A stretch of DNA of 64,000 nucleotides from Siniperca chuatsi (Eukaryota; Chordata; Actinopteri; Centrarchiformes; Sinipercidae). The stretch is taken from assembly GCF_020085105.1 (NCBI RefSeq), contig NC_058063.1, positions 16,539,262 through 16,603,261 on the forward strand. Reading direction: 5' to 3'. The notes under the pieces were generated by a model, which worked only from the letters and a program-made list of their open reading frames with translations, was not told the origin of the DNA and did not search any database. The position numbers were made by a program, and so were the translations under genes. This document shows positions 45,898 to 59,040 of the stretch, one piece after another. How positions within the stretch are numbered: the stretch's first letter is position 1; each line of letters opens with the position of its first letter.

Positions 45898-48177
45898 TTT
45901 TGGGATGCTGGGACCGGAGAGAGGAGAAGGGAACGTACAGCTGCCCTCAGTGCAGGGAGAAGAAACTTTCACATTTATATGTTGATGCAGATTAAAAATG
46001 TGTACTCATTTTTTATCATAACAACACAAATATAAGATTTGTGGGAGGTAATTTAAAATCTATTGCCATTACATACTGCAGTTTGTCCAACAGAGAGCAC
46101 TGACTAGTTTATTTATAACTATAAAATGTTCTTCTCAGTACATATCTTGGTCACAATTCTTTAAAGAAACAAAATGTTTATTTGTCAAAATGTTTGTTTT
46201 TTTTTAAAACTGGTATCAGCCTCAAAAATCCAGTATGCTCAGGCCATGGTATGTGCTTTCTGAAGAGAGCTAATTTCTCCCAAAACTAATTGGTCATCTG
46301 ACGTCAGTACTTTCCTGTCACCCTTTAGCTTGTTGAGAATCTGAAGAAGTCAAGCACCTGTGCCGGCCCAGAAGATGTCGCCTGTGATTTCTGCTGTGGG
46401 AAACGAAACAAAGCCACGACGTCTTGCCTGACGTGTTTGGCATCTTACTGTCCAGCTCACCTCGAGCCTCACTACAGTGTTCCTGTGTTGAAGAAGCACC
46501 AGCTGGTCTCGGCTACAATCCCCCTACAGGAAAAGATGTGTACGAAGCACAACAAGCTGATGGAGGTCTACTGCCAGACAGACAAGAAGTGTATCTGCTA
46601 TCTGTGCATTATAGATGAGCATAAAAGCCACTGTACAGTGTCAGCTGCAGCAGAGAGGGCTGAAGAACAGGTAGAAACAGCAGAACTAGTGAACGTGAAA
46701 CTGTAGACTGTTAAAATAAACAGGTCTACAGTCAAACACATTGACATGTTTGTTACTTTAGAATTTTAGTCCAATCTTTATTACCAGTTGTACTCAGTAG
46801 ATCAGATGTGATTTGCAATAATAGAAAACTAAATAACTTTATTAATAAAACTGTTCACAATGAGTCATTTGCTGTAGCACCAACTATTTTTTTTCAGAAA
46901 CATCTAATTGTCATAAGAAAGTCCAGGAGAGAGAAAAGGAGCTGGATGAGCTGGTCCAGGCGCTGAAGGATTTCAAGATGTGGACATTCAGTATTTGATC
47001 CTGTGTCTGTATTCCCCACTGACTATAGAAGAAGTCTTGTCCAGGTTTTGATATCTGGCAAGGTGTGCTCATAAACCCAATTGTATCAACAACAAAAAAT
47101 CTGAACTTGCTCAACCTTTTCCACAGAGAATGTTATTTTAAAAAGAAAAATCTTTGTTTTTCTGTTTTTCATTTTTTAGTATTTCTATCACTTTGTATAA
47201 TTCTTAAGTTATGTCAGTTCCACATGACTGAAGATTCAGTACTGTACAGCCAAAGTACTCACCGTCTGTAAATGTAGAAGTTTAAACATGCAAAACTCGG
47301 CAACAAAGCACAGCTGAATGCATTGCCCAAAGGTGACATAGAGAGCCTCCTGCAGGACACAGGGCCCAGGATCTCTGCCACAGGTACCTGATGATAAAAA
47401 TAAAAAAAAATCCAGACTTCAAGTCCAGTGGTGTTTAGGATTTTTTTTTGTTAGTGTCTACTATAGATGTTGTGCTGCCACCTGTGCCAATGACCAGGAA
47501 AGAGTTTTTACGCTGTGAGTAAAACATTTAATTCTCTGCAGTTCCACAATATGCCAGTGCATTAATAATGAACTGAATAGCAAAAGTTTGATGTTAATTA
47601 TATATATATTTTTCCTGCTTTGTTTTCTGTCAGATTGCTGTCCTCTAACACTGGAGAGAACTCAGTCCACAGATGCTTGTCCCTTTCACATCGATACCAG
47701 CGGGTGACGAGTGAAGCCAATAAGAAATATTATTCTGCTCACTCAGACAGGTTTATGAATGTCAGGCAGGTGTTGTGCAGAGAGGGTTTGTCAGAGCGTC
47801 GTTACTGGGAGGTCAGTGGCAGTGGTTGTACTTGGTCAGTGGCAGTGTCATACAAAGACATCAGCAGATCATCGTCACATGACTCAGAGTATGGAAAGAA
47901 TAACAAGTCGTGGAGTTTAGAGTGCTCCCCAAATGGTTACTCTTTCCAACACAACAACGGAAGCACAACAGTGTCAGGCCTTCAATCCTCCAGGATCGGA
48001 GTGTTCCTGGATTATAAGGCAGGTACTCTGTCCTTTTATAGCATCTCTGACACAATGACTCTGCTCCACAAAGCACACGCCACCTTCACCCAGCCTCTCT
48101 ATCCTGGCCTTGGACTGAAGGGTGATGATGATATGTCAACTAGTGGATCTTATGCAGAACTGATCAAGTTATGGTAA
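45898..48177 (+). pseudogene. finTRIM copy C, broken but with an open PRY-SPRY exon
   Basis: Only the distal RING (GGGATGCTGGGACC to GTGCAGGGAGA, 45898-45960) remains, joined by a deletion to intron sequence. The B-box exon 46329-46670 is open with an in-frame 30-nt deletion in the Gln/Ala/Pro linker. The coiled-coil exon 46898-46977 has the same 16-nt loss and GT-to-AT donor change as copy B. Exon 4 is missing. Exon 5 keeps only its last about 50 nt (to 47383). Exon 6 (47455-47514) is intact. The SPRY exon 47634-48177 lost one T near its start (CTGGAGAG against CTGGATGAG). The remaining frame is open for the whole PRY-SPRY ([24 protein letters not shown]). It is not a functional TRIM. Confidence 0.87.
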
Positions 48178-51009
48178 TAAAATGTATGTTGAGGTGGTTA
48201 ATGTGTGCCACTGTTGATCAGGCTGTAATTGGCCCTTCAGTATAACTGGATACCATATGATAGATGAGAGGAGTGAAAATGGTAAAACAAACGTTGAATC
48301 TTGCGTCACCCAAATTCTAAGGTCCTGCTGACTCACTTCAAACATTATCAGTGTTTTCTTTTGTTGCAGAGTTTTTGTGCCAATGTTCTCTGTAGCTTGT
48401 CAGCGCTAACAAGAAATGTTGCGAAAAACACTGGCTACTATTTAGATCACAATTTATATATGAAATATAACTTCAAAAATATTGCACTGCTGCAACTTAG
48501 TAACAACCTTCAAAAGCTCTTAAGTAGTTTCCTAATTGCTAAACAATTAAACCAGTTAAGTTAAAAGGGTAGAGAGGTGTTTAAAAACATGTCTTGTTCA
48601 ATGGTTTGGATTTTGAAGGTTTGTTTTGCATTGGGGTTTTCAATTTAAAACAGTTAGAAATATATATTCTTTTTAAAGGCTTTTATTGAGAGTTATGGCT
48701 CTTAGTTATTATGGCCGATTGCTTTCATTTGTTCCATTTGGATTGCCGACTGGAATACTTCTTTGCATTAAAAAGGCTGCTCAGAAATGGTGACACTTCC
48801 TGTCAGGAAACAGTTTGTTGTCCGTTACTTCAAACCATATTAGCTTTGCCACAGTTCTGTTTGTTTTAGTGTATTTAGTCCACTATGTTACTTTTTCCAG
48901 ACTATGACTGTTTGGTTTTGAAGAGTGGACATCTAATACATGTTTATTTCCACTTATTTACATTATCCACCACATTGGCGTATTTATATGCAGAAGAGTA
49001 TGTTTTGAGTCATTTTGATTATTTAGAAGAAATAAATACATACATACTTACTCACAGCCCATTGTTTCTGATTGTAATTTGTCTCTTGGCAGAACATTTC
49101 TAGGCAGATGAGTCTAAACAGTCTTACGTGTATTATTTGCACACCAAATTTAATAAGTTCATCTTTTGTATCTTAGTGTATTTAGCAGTTTGTTGGTGTC
49201 TGAAATCCTGAAATAATTCACCCTGTTGTCTATAAGGAACTACATAGTGTCTCAGATGGCAAAACAATAATTTCAGACACAACTCTGGTCAGTCCTTACT
49301 ATTATTGATGCTACTTTGTATTGTGAGATAATTACTCTATTAAATAGGATACAATAATTTCTACTAGACATTCCGACGACAGTACAAACTGGAGACACAC
49401 TGTATAGTGGAGTATGCACATGGATAGTGAATGGTTTTGGACACAGCCAATGTCTTTGTCAGGGGTCACAGTCAGCTACAGCCCAGCACTCCTGCAGCTA
49501 ATGGAGATATACTGTGTTGCTCTGATGCTGCATGGTGAAGAACAGTGTCTGAAACCGTAGCAGGGTGCATGCTTGCCAACACAGGAGCGTGACATCTGCT
49601 CTTCCTTTCTCAGTTTACTCACCCTCCCTGTGCTGAGATACCCTCAGTTGCCTGTTTACACCTAAAACTAATACAGTCCTGTAATAAGTCCTACCTTCAT
49701 GAACAGGTGTTGATTCAACTGTATGGTCAGTGTGGAGGCAGTAGTTTGTGGTGCTGTTGAGCTGTACTGTGTGATACTGAGAGGTGTTTCTATTATTTAC
49801 GCAACCCTCTGTGATGTAAATAAATGGGTCTATTTGCATGTGTTTTGTTAAGTGCGTTTGCCCTTGTCGGTCACCGTACAATATACCTAGGAAAGCCATA
49901 CATCCTTTGAGTGCCTTAGTTCTCTAGTTTGTGGTTGTAAAGTTCCATGAGGCTGTGATTATCCTAGAGGTCACAATAGGTCATTTTATACAGTGAGGTC
50001 AAGTTTCCAAAAATGGTCTCACTGTAAGGAAACTATGGGGACTAACCTCATCACACATGAATACACGTGGGCTCATTGAATAGGGTTACTGCCCAGCTGC
50101 AAGGACACACCTATAGCACTCGTCACAACTCAAGCAGCCAGGTGTGGTTCCATAAAGATTTGTCTTGACACACCAGGACATTTTTTTAATGAATACATTT
50201 ACTTCAATGTAAAAGAAAGATCATATGGACTGAAATATTTGCTCATTTTGACACATTATTCTTTTGAGAAGAGAAGACATTTTTCAATAATACTTCACAA
50301 AACTTTTGGACAATGTTCCAGCTTGTTTTCATCACCTAAGTCTCTTGTTTGTCCCAGATGGTTATTGGGGACTAAAAGAGGTGGACATCTTGAAAACAAA
50401 GATCTAGTTATTTGCCATATTTGTCACACCACGCATGTTAAATAATGTTTAATTCTCTGCACGGCTGTGTCATTATTATTAGTAATAGTATTAGGCTAGT
50501 ATTGTTTAGGTTAATGGTTGTTGACCATCAGTAAAGTTTTGTTGAATGTAGTGTTGTACATACTGTCACAAGACAGCAGCATTTTAGGGGTGATAGTTCT
50601 TGAAAAAAGGAGAGAATTAAGGAAATAAGGAAAGGCAAACTGGAATATAAAAGTTAGGTAGAAGAGAAATAAGTATAATGCTATTAATAACCCATCTTCA
50701 GTCAATGAGATCAGTGTTTTTTATAGCAGGTTTGGCATAACACATGATAGCTCTGAATGTGACACTATATGCAGCAGGCTTCCAGTTTGTCCCCCATTAG
50801 GAGCTGCTGCAGCCAAACAAGGCATCAGGGCCTGATAGTTTGAAAGGAATAATGTTCAAGGACATTTAAAAGTTTAAATTTTAGAGCTTTCTCATATAGT
50901 TCCAATGCTTGATAGTACCTACAGCACCCCATGTTTTCTTTTATATTTTAGTCTTTTAACTTTTACTTTTAATACTATGAGAACCTAATTTTATTGCAAA
51001 GACTCTGGT

Positions 51010-51013
<4 letters not shown>

Positions 51014-51070
<57 letters not shown>
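51014..51070. repeat. (TA)n microsatellite
   Basis: An uninterrupted run of alternating T and A, about 57 bp long, lies in the unit-C spacer. Confidence 0.95.
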
Positions 51071-51074
<4 letters not shown>

Positions 51075-51728
51075 ATATACCTTGTGTCTATGTTACATTT
51101 CTAAGAAATATATGCAACGCATCTATCTGCTCAAACAACTTAACCTGGGGTATCCTTCTTTAATACCTTATAAAGCTTAACTTTGTTTAATCACCTTGAT
51201 ACTTCATAACTTTTTCTAGCTTTTGAAGTGATGACACGTTTCAGACGTGCACTGCAGAACATTAAGCATTACTTCTGTTTGGGGTCTCAGAGACCCCAGC
51301 TGTAAAACATGGTCAAATACAATGGACTGTTATATCCTGACAGTACTTTTTACACAGCACTACCCCTCCAAAATCCCAACGTATTTGGATTTCTCTTATT
51401 GGACTTTGAACAGGCCGTTGCACCTCTCTGGTGTATAATAAACCCCAAACACAAGTAACATCAGGATAACATACTGTACATTTCAATGTCTGTGAATTGC
51501 TTGGCAAACATTTGTTCATGCACAGCCCATACAGTAACACAAGTATTATTGCTTTATTTGGTGTAATAACAATGCTTTATGGTGATTTCCGTATTTTGTC
51601 ATCTTCATCAGATTTGTATGTCCAGTCTGTGGCAAAGGGAAGATTTACCACTTCAATACTTATCCACATATTGTGTTTTCATAAGGTCAAAATAAAAGAA
51701 AAAAAGTTGGTTCATTTTGCAACTACCC

Positions 51729-51730
<2 letters not shown>

Positions 51731-51762
<32 letters not shown>
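51731..51762. repeat. (TTA)n microsatellite
   Basis: About ten tandem TTA units are followed by a T tract, shortly upstream of fusion copy C. Confidence 0.9.
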
Positions 51763-52567
51763 TTTTTTTACACATAGGCTACAGCAGTGGGGTCTGTCAA
51801 CAAAACACAAGGATTAGGGTTTTTTTTTCTTAAATTGTGTGTATCATCTTTTATTACTTGCAGTAATCATCCTTTCGGTGTTTGTTTAATGCTTGCTGCC
51901 AAACAATTAGCTAGAATATAATAATGTTTTCTCATCTATTTTAGGGTTTACAGTAATGAAACGCTGCATGGCATCTCCCTGTCACCATGGTCATTTTGGA
52001 CTTCCTCACATGGGGCGCAGTTAGTCCAGCAGGATCAGATGGGCGACACTGTAAACACACTGCGCTCTTCACACCAGATATTTGGCTTCATTCGTCTCTC
52101 TACAAGAGCTAAACGATGGGTGATATTTACCAATATCCCGTTTTCTTCGATTGTCACAGGCTGCTCGCGGGGCAGATTGAGAAAATAGAAAAGTATTTCC
52201 GTGTTCGCCACAAATCAGGCGGAGGGGACTGCGGAGCGCTGACGCGTGTGGATGATAACGTCTACAGCCTTGCTTTCAAATATGAGGAAAGTAGGTCATA
52301 AGACTCAACAAGTCATGTTTTTAATTATTTTATATTGCGAATTGCCTTATAATGTTGGTTAAAGACGTTGGCCGCCCTACACATGTTTGAACTATTAAGT
52401 AGGCATCCACAATATGCTACACTGATTTATTTTATTTTGTTCGTTTATAGAACAAACTGGTAGGCTATTAACTGTCGAGGTAACAGCAAAATGCAGTATT
52501 ATAGTAAAAGTACACGTTTGGCAGAATGGTCCTTTTTATATAAAGTGTGTGTGAATATATATATATA

Positions 52568-54888
52568 AAAACTTTGTCCTTCACCCTCCGCGGGTGGTCT
52601 CATTCTTCGAGCTCGGGTTCTCTACCAGAGGCCTGGGAGCTTGAGGGTTCTGCGCAGTATCTTTGCTTTTCCTAGTACTGCACTCTTCTGGACCGAGATG
52701 TCTGGTGTTCTTCCACGGATCTGCTGTAGCCACTCCTCCAGTTTGGGGGTCACTGCCCCGAGTGCTCCGATGACCACGGGCACCACTGTTGCCTTCACCT
52801 TCCAGGCCTTCTCCAGCTCTTCTCTGAGCCCTTGGTATTTCTCTAGTTTCTCATGTTCCTTTTTCCTGATGTTGCCATCACTTGGTATTGCCACGTCAAC
52901 CACAACGGCTTTCCTCTGCTGTTTGTCCACCACCACAATGTCAGGTTGGTTCGCCATTACCATTCTGTCAGTCTGAATCTGGAAGTCCCACAGGATCTTG
53001 GCTCGGTCATTCTCTACCACCTTTGGAGGTGTTTCCCACTTTGACCTCGGGGTTTCCAGTCCATACTCAGTGCAGATGTTCCTGTACACTATGCCAGCCA
53101 CTTGGTTATGGCGCTCCATGTATGCTTTTCCTGCCAGCATCTTACACCCTGCAGTTATGTGCTGGATTGTCTCAGGGGCCTCTTTGCACAGCCTACACCT
53201 TGGGTCTTGTCTGGTGTGGTAGATCTGGGCCTCTATTGCTCTGGTGCTCAGGGCCTGCTCCTGTGCAGCCATGATGAGTGCCTCTGTGCTGTCCTTCAGT
53301 CCGGCCCGCTCTGGCCATTGGTAGGATTTCTTGATATCAGCAACTTCAGTTATGTTCCGGTGGTACATCCCATGCAGGGGTTTGTCCTCCCATGATGGTC
53401 CCTCCTACAGCACCTCTTCCTCTGTTCCCCATTGCCTGAGACATTCACTGAGCACGTCATCTGTTGGGGCCTTATCTTTGATGTACTTGTGTATCTTGGA
53501 TGTTTCATCCTGGATAGTGGCTCTCACACTCACTAGTCCACGACCGCCTTCCTTACGGCTAGCGTACAGTCTCAGGGTGCTGGATTTGGGATGGAACCCT
53601 CCATGCATGGTGAGGAGCTTTCGCGTCTTAATGTCTGTGGTCTGTATCTCTTCCCTTGGCCACCTTATTATTCCCGCAGGGTATCTGATCACTGGCAGGG
53701 CGTAGCTGTTTATTACCTGGGCCTTGTTCTTGCCATTGAGCTGACTTCTTAGGACTTGCCTTACTCGTTGGAGGTATTTGGCCGTTGCCGTCTTCCTTGT
53801 TGCCTCTTCGAGGTTGCCATTTGCCTGTGGTATTCCAAGGTACTTGTAACCATCCTCAATGTCTGCTATTGTTCCTTCTGGGAGTGAGACCCCTTCTGTG
53901 TGGACTATCTTCCCTTTCTTTGTCATAATTCGACTGCACTTCTCAAGCCCGAATGACATCCCAATGTCAGAGCTGTAGATCCTGGTGGTGTGGATCAGTG
54001 AGTCGATGTCCCGCTCGCTCTTAGCGTATAGCTTGATGTCATCCATGTAGAGGAGGTGACTGATGGTGGCCCCATTCCTGAGTCGGTATCCATAGCCAGT
54101 CTTGCTGATTATTTGGCTGAGGGGGTTCACACCTATGCAGAACAGCAGTGGGGACAGAGCATCTCCTTGGTATATGCCACATTTGATGGATACTTGTTCA
54201 AGTGGCTTGCCATTGGCCTCAAGGGTGGTTTTCCACAGCCTAGAGTTTGCAATGAAGCCTCTTAGAGTCCTGTTGATGTTGTACATCTCCAAGCATTCAG
54301 TGATCCATGTGTGCGTCATATGCTTTCTTGTAATCAATCCAGGCAGTGCACAGGTTGGTGTATCAGGTTCTGCAGTCTTGGGTGACTGTTCTGTCAGCCA
54401 GGAGTTGGTGTTTGGCTCCTCTGGTTCCTTTGCCAATGCCCTTCTGTGCTTTGCTCATGTATTGATCCATGTGTCCACTTATCTTAGCCGCGATGATGCC
54501 TGACATGAGCTTCCATGTTGTGGAGAGACGGTTATTGGCCGATAGTTGGATGGGACTGTACCCTTTGCGGGATCCTTCAGGATCAGGATTGTAGCTGGTT
54601 CATTTGTGCTGCTAGGCGCTCGTGGAGTGCAGTGAGCTTCTTTAGCCAGTAGGTGTGGATCCTGTCAGGGGTGTCCAGTTTTTCATACCTGAGACTCTTT
54701 CTTGGATGTCTGGCGCTGTGATGGTGACTAGATTCTGGATTCCTCTCTCAGAGCCACCAGCCACTGTGCATCGCTGTTGTGTGATGTCTTCCTCTCCCAT
54801 ATACTTTTCCAGTACTGTTCAGTTTCCAGCCGAACTGCTCTGCTTCCTGGGTCCCCCGTGTGAAAGTCTTAGCAATTGAGCTATCCAT
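52568..54888 (-). mobile_element. 5'-truncated LINE with REL-type endonuclease (R2/R4 group, Rex6-like)
   Basis: The minus-strand frame 54436-53405 encodes reverse transcriptase (GIYQGDALSPLLFCIG; catalytic LLYMDDIKLYA). After one in-frame TAG the same frame continues at 53368-52622. This part carries the CX2C...HX4C knuckle (CRLCKEAPETIQHITAGC) and a restriction-enzyme-like endonuclease signature (PDIVVVDKQQ ... VVDVAIPSD). Bases 54437-54888 hold earlier RT sequence in shifted frames. The 5' end is cut off. The element sits in a short (TA)n tract, with TATATATATA-type repeats on both sides that may be the target duplication. R4/Rex6-like is my best family call; another R2-group clade is possible. 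Confidence 0.85.
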
Positions 54889-57649
54889 ATATATATATAA
54901 TGACTGATGCTTTAACACTAAGCTGCATTCAATGTTACAGTTTGTAGAGATGCAGCACCATTTAGCTACTTTATCTACTCTTGGGTAGTTTAATTTATAG
55001 CACAGTATCATGTTTTATAAATTAATAATATGTTTTGTTTGTAAAAGCTTAATCTGTAAAGTAACTAGTAACTTCAGCTGTCAGATAAATGTAGTGGAGT
55101 GAAAAGTACAATATTTCCTCTGAAATGTAGTGAAGTAAAAATGTAAAGTAGAATCAAATTGAAATACTTAAGTAAAAGTATACAGTAGTGCAATGCTTGA
55201 GGAAGCGTACTGGTGCACACTGTATGAGAGAGAGGTTTACACTCTGGGCACAAACAGCAATATTGTTCAGTTTAGCCCACTGGCATAAATAGAGGGAGGA
55301 GAATGAGAAGTAAAAAATAAGGAAAGACAGAGGATTAAAAAAACCTAATGTTGCCCTACATTAGGTTTTATCATCTGCCCTTCCTTATTTTCTAACAACA
55401 AGTGAAAGAAAAAGAAAGAAAGAGAGTCTCATCTAATTATTTGAAATTCACAATAACTAATGTCACTGTTTCTGTCTTAGATCAGCAGGCAGTCCTTCAG
55501 AGATCTGAGCATGTTGTGGATGGTCTGGTGATCACTGTCCGAGGCAGCCTGGAACCTCGCACCCCCTCTCCCATCACCACCTCCACTGCAGCTCAGGTTA
55601 GCACAAAATGTCTGTCATTCAGTCAAGGTAGTGTATTTAAAATATACATTTACATTTCCTCATTTCATTGATGCTGGATACTGCATCATAAACACTCTAC
55701 ATTAATATATATGATCATTATATGATAGGAAGGGCTTTCTTCTGACAATTCAACTGTTTCTTTGCATTTTGCGAAAAAACTGAGGCAAGTAAACTGTTGT
55801 TGTCATTATTTGGATATCTCTTTTTTTAACACAGCGCCCACAGGCCATTCCTGCCTCAACTCCTCCACCAAGTTGTGAAAAATATGAACTACAACTTGAT
55901 ACTTACCTCCTTCGTTACCTAAAGGAATGTCCCAAGGCTGGGAAAGAACTAGAGAAAGAACTTGCCTCTGTGGCCTGCTCTGCCCAGCTTTACCCAGAGG
56001 AGGGGAGGGTTTTAGTCAGGAGTTTAGCTCAACCTGGTGCTGTAGATGAAGCTAGAAATTGGAAAGTCAAGGTAGGCAAAATATTTGATGGCTACCTGTG
56101 CCACTATGAGGTGTTCCTTCCCAAAGTTACAGCTTTGCTTCAGTCCTGCAGCTCTGATCAGACCACAGATGAGGTGAAAGTGTACAACGAGCTTGGGGTG
56201 GCTGTTGTGGTTGGGAAACATTCTCAGGTGAACGCCAGGTTGATGGATGTAGAGGACAGGTCAGGTTTAAGTGAGAAGCAAACCAGCATTCGTCAACTGG
56301 GCAAGGCCAAGCTCCGCCTCCTCTGGAAAGAGATTGAGCACAGTTTGCGACGAGATTTTCCAGGAGTGAAGGTCACGCAGGGAGATGCAGGTCAGTTAGT
56401 TTTGGAAGGCACTGTGGAGGAGATTCTTAGGGCTGGAGATTGGATCTCTGATAAGGAGAATTTGGTGTTAGAAAGGACAGTTTCTGATAGGAGCCCACAT
56501 TTTTTGGCCTTTCTAAGGAAGGCATACGGAGGTCCGGGGGTGCTAAGTGACTTTTTAGGGGTTGGTAACAAAGTGGAAGTAGAGTTACGAGACACAGAGC
56601 TACGTTTCTTCACTCTCTCTGCTGATAAACTGGATGACACAGAGAAAAACTGCAAGAAAAATTCAAGGAAGTCAAGATTGATGTGCCTAACTGCTCTGCT
56701 GTGCCATCTGAGCTTCGGGAAAAGCTGAAGTCCAAGACAAATGAGATGAACCAAGGGCAACATAGGGCTCAGGTCGTGTTTGGCTCAGACAGCGCAGTGT
56801 GCTTACTGGGCCACACGAAAGAGGTTGAAGAGCTGAGTGAAGTTGTCATACAGTTTATTTTGGACCAGTCTAGCGTGCAAAGCAGGGTTGCACAGAATTT
56901 GGCATCTTTAAGTTTACGTGAAGTAAACACAACAGTGGCTAGCTACAGCCTTCGTGACGGGCTCCAGGTGCTGGTGTGTCAGGGTGACATCACCAAACAG
57001 GATGCTGATGCCCTGGTGAACGCTGCCAATGAAGATCTGGACCACTGTGGAGGTGTTGCTGCTGCCCTGAGTAAAGCAGGCGGTCCTGAAGTACAGAGTG
57101 AAAGCAGTGACTTAGTAAAGTATATTGGGAAAGTCCCTAAAGGTGAAGTGGTAGTGACCACAGGGGGGAGCTTAAACTGCAAGAAACTGCTGCATGCTGT
57201 TGGTGGAGAAGCAGGTGGCAGAGAAAGGAACTTACTCAAAAAAACTGTCCATTCTGCTCTGAATTTAGCAGAAATCATGGAGTTCCAGTCTATAGCCATG
57301 CCCTGTATCAGTTCAGGCATGTTTGGTGTTCCTGTCACTGTGTGCTCTGAGGCTATTGTAACTGCTGTTAAAGAGTTTGGCAGTCAGGGAGGGCGAAGTC
57401 TGAGCAGAATAATCCTGATTGATAACAGAGGAGAGGTGGTGAGGGCCATGCAGGAAGCATGTGACAGACTTCTCCAAGTGACACAAACCGAAACGGTGCA
57501 CCAAGTGATTTGGGATTCCAGTTGGATGTTGCCCAAGATGACACAGAAAAAGGAGCCACTGCTGGAGCTCCTGGAGATGGTGTCAGTCTAGAGATCATTC
57601 AGGGAACCATCGAGACCCAGCAGGTGAGAAACCTCTCTGAGATGGGACA

Positions 57650-59040
57650 GAAAATGTGATGAGACAGAAAATGTGTCAAATCTTTTCAGACTAGAGATTT
57701 TCATATTGTCTCAGTGATTATATTGTAGCATAATAACAACTCTGAACTCTCGGAAGAATGACGCTTGGGATACTTGCACGAGTGCTTTTCCATATGACAG
57801 GCATGGCATTATAAATGGCTTTGCTTACCTTGATGATATGATGACAGTTTGACATTCAGCAGGAGCTCCAACATTACACAAAACTACTGAAAGCTGAATA
57901 TCACATTTCTTTTAAAAATGCTTGCAAAGTTGCAGCAAAGCTCAGTTGAAGAAGCCCATTACGGCTTGTCTACACAGGAGGCGTTTCAGCCGCATTTTTC
58001 AGTCACCAGCCTTGCGTGCATCTGAGGGAACAGATACGCTTCTATTTTAAATAAATAAATGTGTGTCTGAATCCTGTGTAGACACAGATGGAGCACTGAA
58101 GCTGCTGCTGCTGCTCTGCGAACACGCTGCTTTTGCTACATGGGCTGCGTTAATATTGTGTTAGAGTTTGGCATTAAGCATGACCACAATATTATAGGCC
58201 AGTGTGGTAACCCACTGTTATGAGGGGGAAGGTGCAATGCATACATTTACAGTACTGCATGGCTAAAGCCACTGAAATGCAAAAACCATGGAAGCAGTGG
58301 AAATGCAGCATAATAGAATTACAGTTACTGGCATGGCAATCATCTGACTCTGCAGTGCCCTTTAGCTCTATGGAGCTATTCAGTGTCTTGTAGCTTGTTG
58401 TTTTGGCAACTTTTCTGTCTTTTAGTTTACTCTCACTGCTGTCATCAGCATTGCTTCAATTCAAGTTTTCAGCCAAAACCTCGAACAACCCACTGTATGC
58501 TACCTGCTCAGCACCAAACAGCAGACAGACAAAGTTAGCAACTAGCTAATGAACAAAGTGAAGAATTTATCAGCTAAAGTGCCAAATATGTCCCTCAGGA
58601 GTTGTTGATAGCAAAACTGAGCTAAAAGGAGAGACTTTCATTCACCAAGTGACCAGACTCCCAATGAATGCTAATGTTGCTCCATCTCTGCTGTATGTGG
58701 AAATAAGCAAGTACTTGCTAACAAGTTTGCCATATCAACTTGGTAGTCTGTCAGTGTTGTGTGGTACAGCTTGTTTCTGCTGTCACCAAGTGGCCAAAAA
58801 ACAGTCAATGCAGGTTTAAGGAGGATAACTGTGTTCTGAGTCTTTATAACTATTAATGTCTTGTACTTTAGGTTACCCATTTCTGAAATCTGTATTAAAA
58901 TTACCAGATGTTTCTGTTAACAAGGGCACCCAGTCAGCTGATTTATAGTAAGCAAACACCTTGAGGAATAATGGGAGGGAATAAGAAATCAAGACGATTT
59001 ACTGTGGAGTGTTCAGCCCCCACCACAGCTCCTGCTCTCC
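57650..59040. other. Intron 3 of copy C, divergent from A and B
   Basis: After exon 3, copy C carries GAGATGGGACAGAAAATGTG and about 400 bp not seen in A or B. It rejoins them near TGTGTCTGAATCCTGTGTAG. From 58360 to 58860 it holds a fuller version of a dispersed repeat (AGCAGACAGACAAAGTTAGC) that A and B have in deleted form. No gene is seen. Confidence 0.6.

Larger units (their letters stand above)
48178..52115. other. Spacer between finTRIM C and fusion copy C
   Basis: 48178-49800 is the finTRIM 3' flank in its longer form. 49800-51230 is mostly specific to this unit and shows no convincing gene. 51290-51700 again resembles unit B (35310-35750). 51880-52115 is the conserved region upstream of the fusion gene. 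Microsatellites lie at 51014 and 51731. Confidence 0.5.

Noticed and set aside
52641-53705. Plus-strand open frames across the LINE
   Set aside because: They are antisense to clear reverse transcriptase and endonuclease coding sequence and have no independent motifs.
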